NCBI GenBank assembly: GCA_028716025.1 | Contig: JAQUQP010000056.1 | Coordinates: forward strand, 1-11,262 | Reading direction: 5' to 3' | Origin: a bacterium | GTDB lineage: Bacteria; UBA6262 | DNA length: 11,262 nucleotides | Part shown: one piece after another, positions 1 through 7,083 of the stretch | Layout of the letters: every line of letters starts with the position of its first letter | Position numbering within the stretch: the first letter of the stretch is position 1 | Translations under genes and position numbers: made by a program | Notes under the pieces: model-generated | Databases searched by the model: none | What the model was told of the DNA's origin: nothing | What the model saw: the letters and a program-made list of their open reading frames with translations, nothing else

Positions 1-1283
1 TTACGTGGATTACCAACCAGGTTTATGTCATCCAGCATGGCCACAATACCGAACCATTCTTCCGGCTCGGTTTCTTCATGCCGCTCTTCATCACCTTCAC
101 CCTCATTATTTTTCCACCTCTCATCGATCCAAGAGAAAATGCAAGCCCCATTGCCTTTTTCCGCTATCATCGAGTAGGTATCATTAACAATACCGACTGC
201 CTGTTCATCTTCAGTGTTGCCGCCATAGCCAAATTTGCCTTCACCGCGCTTGGACATACTATAACCATACTCGGTGCCTATCAACGGCTTACCTTTGGCC
301 AATGACCTTCTCATCCAACCGAGATACCCGCGATAACCCATATTCACTACATGGGATTTATCATAGCCGTAATGGTTGATACAAATAAAATCCCAGTTTT
401 TTGTGCTTAACATATCTGACCTCGGCCAATTAGCCAAAGATACATACGCGCCGGGCTGCAATTCCTTAATCTTGGCTGTAATAAGATCATAGAATTCATT
501 GGTCTTAGCCAGGCTAGCCTGGGCGATCTTTCCCGGGGGTGGTTCATTCATCAACAGATAGCCGATAATATTACCGTGTTCCCGGTTTATCTTCATTTCA
601 TCTTCCGTCGTGCTCAGGGAATTATCCCAGAAACTCTTATCCGAAAAATCAGCCATAGGCGGCACCCAGATGCTCATGCCCTGGATGATCAATAGCCCGT
701 ATTTGTGCGCCAATTCCATCATATACTCATCCAGATCCCGGCCGGACCAGTTACGGATCGTATTAAATCCGATCTTCTTCATTAACTGAAAATCTTTTTC
801 AATAATATCATAATCACGCGGATAAGGCTTATTCGGAGACGTATGCGGGCGGTAAGGGGCATAGCCGATGCCGCATACCACATACTTTTCGTCGTTTACA
901 TAAATATCTTCGCCGCGAAATTCTATTTTTTCTTTCGGCAAAGCGATCATGGAGGGCAAGCTGACAGCCACTTCGGCGCTCGCGGCACCATCTTTGCCGC
1001 CTTTAGTCGCTACCACTTTATAAATTGTCTTCATTCCTGCCGTAGCTTTTTGGTCAACGTAAAAAGGATCGCGCGCCCGTCCTACAACTTTCCCATCACG
1101 ATATACCTTATAATAAAAAGTATCTTCGATCTGTTCCCACATCAAGTAAACTTTACCCAATACTTCCCAGGAAGGCACAACTTTAAGTTTTTTAATACTT
1201 CCGGCTTGATCCTGTGCCCAGGCCGGGACCATGGTCATGATGACCACGGCTATAAGCAATAACAATGCCGCTATTTTTTTCAT
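1..1283 (-). CDS. Secreted clan GH-A (GH2/GH5-like) glycoside hydrolase with N-terminal Fn3-like domain, 3' end outside window
   Basis: I translated this by hand: 427 codons are visible, open to the left edge. The ATG at 1283 starts a signal peptide with a poly-Leu core ending AWA|Q (about residues 1-24). Residues about 27-110 form an Fn3-like beta-sandwich (KVYLMWEQ, YKVYRDGK, YKVVATKGG). The TIM barrel begins near residue 128 with YVNDEKYVVCGIGYAP. It carries FNTIRNW (R177), the acid/base motif MNEP (E247), INHYG (H304, Y305), the nucleophile motif GTEYG (E338) and a late-strand FSWIDE (W385). Both catalytic Glu residues are present at normal clan GH-A spacing. The visible end, GNPRK/N, aligns with GNNKRIPKKAYY of the upstream neighbour, so probably only about 10-20 residues are missing. 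It is the last visible gene of the GH81 block, 27 bases after its neighbour. The family call is open (GH2 C-terminal barrel, GH5 or unclassified); substrate is inferred from context as beta-glucan. Confidence 0.82.
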   Translation of the reverse strand, partial: MKKIAALLLLIAVVIMTMVPAWAQDQAGSIKKLKVVPSWEVLGKVYLMWEQIEDTFYYKVYRDGKVVGRARDPFYVDQKATAGMKTIYKVVATKGGKDGAASAEVAVSLPSMIALPKEKIEFRGEDIYVNDEKYVVCGIGYAPYRPHTSPNKPYPRDYDIIEKDFQLMKKIGFNTIRNWSGRDLDEYMMELAHKYGLLIIQGMSIWVPPMADFSDKSFWDNSLSTTEDEMKINREHGNIIGYLLMNEPPPGKIAQASLAKTNEFYDLITAKIKELQPGAYVSLANWPRSDMLSTKNWDFICINHYGYDKSHVVNMGYRGYLGWMRRSLAKGKPLIGTEYGYSMSKRGEGKFGYGGNTEDEQAVGIVNDTYSMIAEKGNGACIFSWIDERWKNNEGEGDEERHEETEPEEWFGIVAMLDDINLVGNPR

Positions 1284-1295
1284 CTTCTTATTTCG

Positions 1296-1300
1296 CTCCT
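1296..1300 (-). promoter_or_regulatory. Ribosome binding site for the 1-1283 glycosidase
   Basis: AGGAG lies 12 bases before the ATG at 1283, in the 27-base gap after the upstream stop. The spacing is on the long side but nothing better is nearby. It supports this ATG, which also begins the signal peptide. Confidence 0.6.
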
Positions 1301-1310
1301 TTACGCTTTA

Positions 1311-2543
1311 TTAGTTCCCCGACATTTCTTCCTGTAACCATAAATCCTTAAGGACATAATAGGCTTTTTTAGGTATACGTTTATTATTACCCAAGACATC
1401 TTGTTCCGGGTCCAGAGAAACTATGCCCCACCATTCTTCGTTCATATTCATGCCGTCGGCGGCTTTAATATCGCAATAATAGGCCCCGTGGCACCATTGC
1501 CCGGTAGTATCATGGACCGACCAACTTGATGAGTCAGCTTCAGCCGCTTTCCACCACTCGTCATTCCATTCAAAAACACAACCACCCAGGCAATTACCGA
1601 CACCCGCCGGATTCCCCGGAAAATTTCTGGCTATCTCTGTCCATTGGCTCTTAATAAAAGCCGCTTGGGTGTCTTGGTCTTCTTTTTGTTTAGCCGCGTC
1701 AAAAGAATCACAACCGAATTCACTAAAAATTATCGGTTTGCCCCACTTAATCTCAACTTCTTTGAATAGGTTACCAAATGACTTGCCGCGATATACCGTC
1801 GCTCCCAAGACATCAACACTGGGACAGTAACGTTTCGCGATCTCCACATCCGCCAGATCACCATTGCCCATCATGATCGGATGGTCTGCATCGATCTTTT
1901 TAATAGCTCGAGCTACTTTTTCGATAAATTGGTAATAGATCTTAGCTTTAGTGATCCTTTTTTTATAAGGGTCTTTCATGGCTTCTATTTCTTTGGTCGT
2001 CCAGGGATTTACTTTTTGCGGCCCAAAGGAAAAGTTATTTTCATTGCCCAGACACCACATCAGGATACCCGGTTCATCCTTGTATTCTTTAACCATTCTT
2101 TCGACATCTTTGATCGTCCGATCCTGGAAATCTTCATCAGCGTAATTGGCCGAAGGATAAGACCAGAATCCGAGATAATGGGTCATTATGGTGCGCACCC
2201 CAAATTCTTCATGGAGGTCGCGTATCAACTGACGGGTTTGCTCGGGACTCTCCCCTTCCTGATAGACCCGGATCGTATTAACACCCAGTTCTTTCATCAG
2301 CGGGCCATCAACGTTGATCCAGGGTTTCCCGGGATCACCCCAAAAATTATGCTCATAATTTTTTCCGATAGGTATCGGGCTATAGCAAACCCCATGTACA
2401 ATAAAAGGTTTACCTTCCACCAGCAACTGGTACTCGCCGGTTTTTTTCTGACTGATACTGATCCGCGGTTCTTTCGCTTTCACTCCCGCACCCAAGGAAA
2501 AACTGAGTAGCAATAATACTGACCAACCAAGCACTTTTTTCAC
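1311..2543 (-). CDS. Secreted clan GH-A glycosidase/transglycosidase (GH2 TIM-barrel type, GH72-like motifs)
   Basis: 410 residues with a GTG start at 2543 and a signal peptide (residues 1 to about 23, ending VKA|KE). It is a single TIM-barrel domain with no obvious accessory module. Visible landmarks are KPFIVHGVCYSP (47-56), GVNTIRVY (87-94, R92), MWCLGNENN with acid/base E168, IIFSEFGC with nucleophile E275, and CVFEWNDEWWK with a late-barrel Trp (W326). The order and 107-residue spacing of the two Glu fit clan GH-A. The FSEFGC strand resembles the FSEYGC motif of GH72 beta-1,3-glucanosyltransferases, while LGNEN is like GH2 barrels, so hydrolase and transglycosidase are both possible. Its C-terminus (EEWWGIV...KKAYYVLKDLW) matches the end of the next gene, so the two are probably paralogues. 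It sits 23 bases after the GH81 gene and 27 before the next, in one operon. A role on beta-1,3-glucan products is inferred from context. Confidence 0.85.
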   Translation of the reverse strand: MKKVLGWSVLLLLSFSLGAGVKAKEPRISISQKKTGEYQLLVEGKPFIVHGVCYSPIPIGKNYEHNFWGDPGKPWINVDGPLMKELGVNTIRVYQEGESPEQTRQLIRDLHEEFGVRTIMTHYLGFWSYPSANYADEDFQDRTIKDVERMVKEYKDEPGILMWCLGNENNFSFGPQKVNPWTTKEIEAMKDPYKKRITKAKIYYQFIEKVARAIKKIDADHPIMMGNGDLADVEIAKRYCPSVDVLGATVYRGKSFGNLFKEVEIKWGKPIIFSEFGCDSFDAAKQKEDQDTQAAFIKSQWTEIARNFPGNPAGVGNCLGGCVFEWNDEWWKAAEADSSSWSVHDTTGQWCHGAYYCDIKAADGMNMNEEWWGIVSLDPEQDVLGNNKRIPKKAYYVLKDLWLQEEMSGN

Positions 2544-2548
2544 TGCGT

Positions 2549-2556
2549 CCCCCTCT
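2549..2556 (-). promoter_or_regulatory. Strong ribosome binding site deciding a GTG start
   Basis: AGAGGGGG lies 5 bases before the GTG at 2543. No in-frame ATG sits nearby, and the signal peptide begins directly at this GTG, so the non-ATG start is well supported. Confidence 0.75.
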
Positions 2557-2566
2557 TGTATTTATA

Positions 2567-5500
2567 TTATTTAATAATGGCTATTTTGCCTCTTTTTAAT
2601 GTTTCGCCTTCTTGGATCACATATAAATATATACCGCTGGCTATTCTTTGTCCTAAACTATTCACCAGGTTCCAGGAGTAAGGATTAACCGTGATATTAG
2701 AATCAGAAAAAATCTGATCTCCATTCAGGTCATAAATGCTTAATGTCGCCTGGCGAGATACATTGGCAAAATAAACTTTTTGCTGTTGGGCCAGTTTGCA
2801 GGGATTGGGATAAGCATACACCGTATCAGCCAAACTAATTTCAAATCCATTGGCCAGAGTACCGGTTTTGGTATCCGCGTTAATTACCACTACATTCCAC
2901 AGTCCCGGCGTTCGGTCCCTGATATCCAGCAAGCCGGAAACCTGCGTTGTTGAATCGCAGGTGGTATCAGTAGCCACGATATCACTTTCTCCGGTTCTTC
3001 TCAGTATTATTTGACCACCGCTTAAAAAATTAGTTCCAGTTATCTGTAACCTGACCTGATTATGATTACTGGCCCGCGCGGGTGAAACCGTGCTGACCAC
3101 CGGAGTATAACCAGTGATCGTAAAGGACATGTTCTTGGCGCTTTCTATGTCTCCTCCCGGATTAACTACGACCAGAGACCAATCACCGGGTGAAAGATCA
3201 CTAAAATCAAACTCCGCTGAAATCCGGGTTGCGCTGATATAATTTACCCCGGTCGCGGACACATTAGTTTGCCCTGACCGAATCAGGAAAACCTGCGCTC
3301 CAGATTGGAAACCAGCGCCTTCCACAGTTATCGCGCTCCGTCCGGAATTAGCCATTGAATTGGGGGAAACCGTAGTGACTTCACAAGCAAAAATACCGGC
3401 CGCGGCCAGGCTCTGTGGCTTTACATAAATACTTCCCAAATACCCAGGGCCATAAAAAGAAACTTTTTTAGTACTGACCTCTGGATTATACGCCAGATAG
3501 GTCTTGGTACCAGATTTATTAAAAACAGCATAGTATGGCGTATCAGCGTACGCGCTGATATCAACCTGACCTAACTCTTTAAAATTATATATCCAATGGT
3601 AAAGAAAAGAAAAACTGTCGCCGTCACTATCTATTTTGACACTTTCATTCAATTTATTGATCACCAGGTCCGGATCATAAAAACACTGGAATTTCCATAA
3701 AATATCATACCAGTAATCAAAATTCTCCAGCCCGCCATTATCAGTGAAAAAGGCATCATAATTGGCTTTACAATAATCCGGGTAATAGCCTAAATAAAGC
3801 ATGGAAGCGGTACTGGGGATCATTTGGATACCATATATGCATTCATCACCGCTCGGATCCCACCATACATCATAGATCATTTTACCATCAAAAAGGATCC
3901 CGGCAGTCTTGTGTCGATACTCAGTCGGATAAATGTCATCATCAACGTCAAAATAATAGTCATGGACACCGCTGTATTCGGTAGTATAGCCATAAATACC
4001 GGTGTCACGTATCGTATCATCGCCCGTGACCATGCCCCACAGGATCATCGCGGCCCAGGCATTCATGGCTTCAGAGGAAGATTCCTGATTATTACCGTCA
4101 TGGGATTGCTGCAGCCCGTCACAATAAGAATGCCCCATATACGGATCAAAATGACGCAAAAACGGGAATAATGTATCATCCCTGCTCCAGTTCGCATAGT
4201 CCCTGATCAAATAACCGATCATCGTACCATAATCATCTTTAAAAGAGCTGTCATACATGCTTAATAAAGCCGCGGCATAAACCAGATAACCATAATGAAA
4301 ATGATGGTCGGTATAATTATAGCCGCTAAACTCCGCACCATAGCCGACTAATCCGCCCCAGATCTTATCGTAATAGAAAAACCGGTTGGTCTCCCCTGAG
4401 CTATACGTCAGCCAATCGGTTAAGATAGGTTTAAGACGGCCGATCAAATAATCCCTGGTTCCGGTATCTTGAAGCTGATCAGCGATAGGGATCAAATTCG
4501 CTATTTTTGCCACTTGTTTCCCGTTAAAATAAGTATCTGTCTCGGATAATGAAGAATCCTTATCCTTGTCTAACAATTCAGCCAGGTGCGCTTTATCGTA
4601 ACTGCCCTTGTCCGGCAAATAAGGCAGGGCGCCATGAAACTTATTAGTGACCGTAAACGTATTCGCTTCCAGTAATTTCATTTTACCCAGTAAAGTAGTA
4701 TAGGTATAGATACTGGACACCGGGTCACTGGAATTTTTATATTGATGAGGCAGCAAAGCAGTTAAAGCAGTGGTTTGAGTGCCTTGTTTTGGCGTTGTCG
4801 TCAATAAAAAAGTCGTAGTTATATCATTCGTACTTTCGTTATAGGACCAAGACACCGTACTGCCTGTCACAAAAGCATAAGCATGCTGATAAAAGTAGGC
4901 CAAATCAGCGCTTTTCGTCATTAGTCCGACAGAAAAATATCTTTTGTCTGCCGGCAACGTAACACTAATCTGGTTACTAGTAATGGTAAAAGTAGATCCG
5001 GTCGGCGCGAATAATCCATAATAAACATCATTATATTTGACCCCCAGATGATCGGTCACGACCGTGCCGCTCACATCCGCGCCAGTGTCGTCAAAAACCT
5101 TCTCCAGGGAGTTTAAAAAACAGATCTTCGGATCGCACCCGGCTGAAAAAGTCAAATAGACATATAATAAGCCATGTCCATAGGTAGCCTGAAAATATTC
5201 GCTAGTGGTACTATCCTGCCAAACCGGGGTTACAGTCCAATCACTATAAGCGTCAACCTTCACACTACTGGCTTTCAGATCATGGCCGCTTACTGCCCCG
5301 CGGATCTCCAGGTCCCGCTTAAAAGGAGCCGTGACCGCGTCACTCCCGCCGTCAACATTAGGAAAACCTATTTGCAGGCCGGTATAGCTGGTGCCATTGG
5401 ACACATACATAGCCAGCGGGTAGGCATAATGGCTATAAGAATACGCCGAACTAATCAGCGAAGAATACCATTTTGTGGTGGGAATGGGCACGGTAACATT

Positions 5501-5653
5501 AGCGGTTATATATTTGGCAGTAGGCGGAGCAGATAATCCCGACGGTAAAGTATCAGCGTAACTTCCCTTACCTACTACAGTAGCTTCTGATCGTATCCCT
5601 ATACTTATCAGAAAACAAAGAACCGCGCAAACTTTAATTTTAAAATAAGCCAT
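2567..5653 (-). CDS. Secreted GH81 endo-beta-1,3-glucanase with two IPT/TIG domains and C-terminal sorting-type tail
   Basis: 1028 residues. It hydrolyses internal beta-1,3-glucosidic bonds. The signal peptide covers residues 1-24 (ending SEA). The GH81 module runs from about 30 to 750: an N-terminal beta-sandwich (TKWYSSLISS at 60-69), then an alpha-barrel holding the family signature DHHFHYG (449-455) and GNNQESSSEAMNAW (520-533). D449 fits the general acid, and E524 and E528 the paired carboxylates; the 75-residue gap between D449 and E524 is as expected from characterised GH81 enzymes as I recall them. Two IPT/TIG beta-sandwiches follow (about 760-847 and 853-940). Last comes a tail (944-1028) with YAYPNPC, IYDLNGD, ASGIYLYVI and a terminal GKIAIIK, typical of type A sorting tails or FlgD-Ig-like ends. 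It starts 3 bases after the lipoprotein stop (TAA-ATT-ATG) with no good Shine-Dalgarno, so translational coupling is likely. All expected catalytic positions are intact. Confidence 0.94.
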   Translation of the reverse strand: MAYFKIKVCAVLCFLISIGIRSEATVVGKGSYADTLPSGLSAPPTAKYITANVTVPIPTTKWYSSLISSAYSYSHYAYPLAMYVSNGTSYTGLQIGFPNVDGGSDAVTAPFKRDLEIRGAVSGHDLKASSVKVDAYSDWTVTPVWQDSTTSEYFQATYGHGLLYVYLTFSAGCDPKICFLNSLEKVFDDTGADVSGTVVTDHLGVKYNDVYYGLFAPTGSTFTITSNQISVTLPADKRYFSVGLMTKSADLAYFYQHAYAFVTGSTVSWSYNESTNDITTTFLLTTTPKQGTQTTALTALLPHQYKNSSDPVSSIYTYTTLLGKMKLLEANTFTVTNKFHGALPYLPDKGSYDKAHLAELLDKDKDSSLSETDTYFNGKQVAKIANLIPIADQLQDTGTRDYLIGRLKPILTDWLTYSSGETNRFFYYDKIWGGLVGYGAEFSGYNYTDHHFHYGYLVYAAALLSMYDSSFKDDYGTMIGYLIRDYANWSRDDTLFPFLRHFDPYMGHSYCDGLQQSHDGNNQESSSEAMNAWAAMILWGMVTGDDTIRDTGIYGYTTEYSGVHDYYFDVDDDIYPTEYRHKTAGILFDGKMIYDVWWDPSGDECIYGIQMIPSTASMLYLGYYPDYCKANYDAFFTDNGGLENFDYWYDILWKFQCFYDPDLVINKLNESVKIDSDGDSFSFLYHWIYNFKELGQVDISAYADTPYYAVFNKSGTKTYLAYNPEVSTKKVSFYGPGYLGSIYVKPQSLAAAGIFACEVTTVSPNSMANSGRSAITVEGAGFQSGAQVFLIRSGQTNVSATGVNYISATRISAEFDFSDLSPGDWSLVVVNPGGDIESAKNMSFTITGYTPVVSTVSPARASNHNQVRLQITGTNFLSGGQIILRRTGESDIVATDTTCDSTTQVSGLLDIRDRTPGLWNVVVINADTKTGTLANGFEISLADTVYAYPNPCKLAQQQKVYFANVSRQATLSIYDLNGDQIFSDSNITVNPYSWNLVNSLGQRIASGIYLYVIQEGETLKRGKIAIIK
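2570..2824 (-). other. C-terminal sorting-type (T9SS type A / FlgD-Ig-like) tail
   Basis: Residues 944-1028 of the GH81 protein. It has YPNPC, a beta-strand series, IYDLNGDQIF, W followed by G-Q-R-I-A-S-G-I-Y-L-Y-V, and ends GKIAIIK. This is the layout of secretion tails recognised by the type IX system, or of the related FlgD Ig-like fold. It is seen only on the GH81 protein in this window, suggesting that enzyme is displayed or released by a separate route. Whether the organism has the matching secretion machinery cannot be seen here. Confidence 0.6.
2834..3376 (-). repeat. Tandem IPT/TIG domain repeat within the GH81 protein
   Basis: Two consecutive about 88-residue units share the pattern VSP...G.NF/GF.SG.Q..L.R.G...V/I.AT..., then a D-L-x-P-G-x-W-(S/N)-(L/V)-V-V-V-N stretch and a closing F.I strand. 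They lie between the catalytic module and the sorting tail, at protein residues about 760-847 and 853-940. Such immunoglobulin-like domains commonly act as spacers or binding modules; their role here is inferred. Confidence 0.75.
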
Positions 5654-5656
5654 AAT

Positions 5657-6964
5657 TTATGGGGTAATGGTTCCCACACCAGTACCTGCCACCCAGAGGA
5701 ATATGCCGTTAATACTTGATAAGTCCAGTCCCGTCAAGTCGACATCATCAAATTGCTGCCAGGTATTGTCAACCGTAACCACGGCAGTTTTTTGGCTGAC
5801 GATACTTTCCCCGGTGGATTCACCGATACCGTATTTAATTTTAGCCGAGGCCACTCCGGTCACTTTCATATAACATTTAAGTTTAACTGTACCGGTAGGT
5901 CCGGCCAAACTGCCTGCCGTCGGAGTAGGCGTAGTAGTAGCCCACTGGTCACGGAAATAACCACTGGACAAGATCAACATTCCGGCCCAGGTCTTGGTGC
6001 TATAATCAAAAGCGTTCCGCCAGCATTGTGTACTTCCGGTTGCCGGGGAAGGATCAGCAGTATAAGCAAAATTCGGGTCCGCCGGAAAAACCAACGCCCA
6101 GCCGGCGGCATCTCCAGGTTGCGGGGAGGCGCACATATAAGCCACGTTATTACCCGCATTATCTCCGGTGATTATGTTCGCGCTCGGGTCCAGGGTATTA
6201 AGATATATCTGCCTGGTAGTCCCGCCTGTCCCTTCTATCTTGATATCATCGATCAAAAGATACATAACTGTAGTTGAGCTTGAACTCCCAGAAGTATAGA
6301 AAGTTAAACTCCCGCTGTCGCCGTACGTAGTGACGTTGTTATTGGCGTCTTTACTCCGGACATAATAATAATAGGTAGTATCGGCAGTCAGGTTGATGAG
6401 CGAAACATTGTGGCTGGTGGTAGTAGCCGTCGTTGTCTCCGTAGTATGAGATTCAAAAGAGGTGGTTTTACCGTAATATACCTGAGAGGTAGCGCCCACA
6501 CTAGTAGTCCATTTTACAGAGCAACTACTTGTCGTTGGAGTAGCTGATACGCCGGAGATCGTCGGACCGGCAGCGGTAGTCGTAAAACTATAACTACCAT
6601 CTTCTCCCAGTGTGGAAGTATTATTGGCCGCATCCTTACTGGCCACGTAGTAATAATATTTAGTACTAGCCGTTAGGCCGGTGATGCTCACCGAATGGTT
6701 CTTGGTCACACTGGCGCCAGTGTCTGTTTCGGTAGTGGAACTGCTGAAACTGGTGCTGGTACCATAATATACTTTGGATGTTGCTGCGGTACTAGTGGTC
6801 CAGGTGATCGTTGCGCCGGTCGAGCTGGCAGAATAGGTAAGAGCCGTTATGAGCGGCCCCGATGCCAAAGCGGTTAACTGTGACTTTTTTGTGCAGGCAA
6901 AAAAGAGTACAGACAGAGAAATTAGCAAGATCATGAATACCGCGGCTTTTTTTGACACTTTCAT
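5657..6964 (-). CDS. Lipoprotein with two Fn3 repeats and a jelly-roll carbohydrate-binding-like module
   Basis: 435 residues from the ATG at 6964. An ATG ten codons upstream (6994) is in frame, but GGGGAGGG sits 4 bases before 6964 and the lipoprotein signal begins there. Residues 1-24 are K-rich, then hydrophobic, ending LFFAC (C24), a slightly off-consensus lipobox. Two Fn3 units follow, about 36-130 and 134-226, each with (V/I)xWTTS, VYYG and a YYYYV.SKDA.NN core like the Fn3 domain beside metallophosphatase and glycanase modules. A Ser-rich linker leads to a module at about 235-435 that begins YLLIDDIKI and contains WAGMLIL, WQQF and GIFLWVAGTG; this resembles CBM11-like sandwiches, whose first strand often reads LIDDF. 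No catalytic motif is visible. It precedes GH81 by 3 bases, so a surface glycan-binding partner for that enzyme is the likely role. The module stops soon after GVGTI, where a final strand would be expected. Confidence 0.78.
   Translation of the reverse strand: MKVSKKAAVFMILLISLSVLFFACTKKSQLTALASGPLITALTYSASSTGATITWTTSTAATSKVYYGTSTSFSSSTTETDTGASVTKNHSVSITGLTASTKYYYYVASKDAANNTSTLGEDGSYSFTTTAAGPTISGVSATPTTSSCSVKWTTSVGATSQVYYGKTTSFESHTTETTTATTTSHNVSLINLTADTTYYYYVRSKDANNNVTTYGDSGSLTFYTSGSSSSTTVMYLLIDDIKIEGTGGTTRQIYLNTLDPSANIITGDNAGNNVAYMCASPQPGDAAGWALVFPADPNFAYTADPSPATGSTQCWRNAFDYSTKTWAGMLILSSGYFRDQWATTTPTPTAGSLAGPTGTVKLKCYMKVTGVASAKIKYGIGESTGESIVSQKTAVVTVDNTWQQFDDVDLTGLDLSSINGIFLWVAGTGVGTITP
6287..6859 (-). 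repeat. Tandem Fn3 repeat in the lipoprotein gene
   Basis: Two about 93-residue units (residues 36-130 and 134-226) repeat the same landmarks: a WTTS strand, K/Q-VYYG, a TTET run, an SIT/SLI-x-LTA turn, KYYYYVASKDAANN against TYYYYVRSKDANNN, and a closing strand F.TT/FYTS. Ser/Thr content is very high, as in extracellular linkers. The DNA is similar but clearly diverged, so this is an old domain duplication and not a recent DNA repeat. Confidence 0.75.
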
Positions 6965-7083
6965 TATTCCCTCCCCAAAATAATAAATCTTCATACAAAC
7001 CTCGCATTTAAAACTTCTGGTTCTTATTATATATTGACGTTAATTGTTTCCCACTGCACAATTGCCTATTATTTGTCAGGATA
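6965..7083 (-). promoter_or_regulatory. Only sizeable intergenic gap; candidate promoter with palindrome
   Basis: 119 bases between the two gene blocks, and the only gap over 30 bases in the window. On the minus strand it holds TATAAT at 7026-7031, about 60 bases before the lipoprotein start. The -35 position is poor (GTGGGA at 17-base spacing). Just upstream is a perfect 6-base inverted repeat, AATTGT/ACAATT, at 7042-7047 and 7058-7063, with a 10-base spacer. I found no hairpin with a T-run that would end the upstream transcript. A regulated promoter for the glycan block is plausible but weakly supported. Confidence 0.35.
6969..6976 (-). promoter_or_regulatory. Ribosome binding site choosing the 6964 start
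   Basis: GGGGAGGG with a 4-base spacer (AATA) before the ATG at 6964. The upstream in-frame ATG at 6994 has only GCGAGG about 7 bases before it and would add ten residues (MKIYYFGEGI) ahead of an already complete lipoprotein signal. Confidence 0.65.

Noticed and set aside
843..1262. Plus-strand 139-codon open frame
   Set aside because: It is antisense to the Fn3-like and signal-peptide region of the partial glycosidase, which translates cleanly on the minus strand.
1881..2510. Plus-strand 209-codon open frame
   Set aside because: It lies entirely inside the minus-strand glycosidase gene with intact catalytic motifs. Its translation is Phe/Ile-rich and low in recognisable domain pattern, so it is an antisense shadow.
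5640..5670. Frameshift joining the lipoprotein to GH81
   Set aside because: The GH81 protein has its own signal peptide directly at its ATG, and no alternative frame across the junction restores a plausible continuation, so these are two separate genes.
5753..6277. Plus-strand 174-codon open frame
   Set aside because: It is antisense to the carbohydrate-binding-like module and shows no domain pattern or ribosome site of note.
6287..6859. Repeated ATAATAATA/GTAGTA-like stretches as a DNA repeat or CRISPR
   Set aside because: They encode the YYYYV and Ser/Thr runs of two Fn3 domains; spacing and sequence are irregular and follow the codons.
6965..6994. Longer start (ATG at 6994) for the lipoprotein
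   Set aside because: The ATG at 6964 has a much better ribosome site (GGGGAGGG, 4-base spacer) and starts a standard K-rich lipoprotein signal. The extra ten residues are encoded by the ribosome-site DNA itself.
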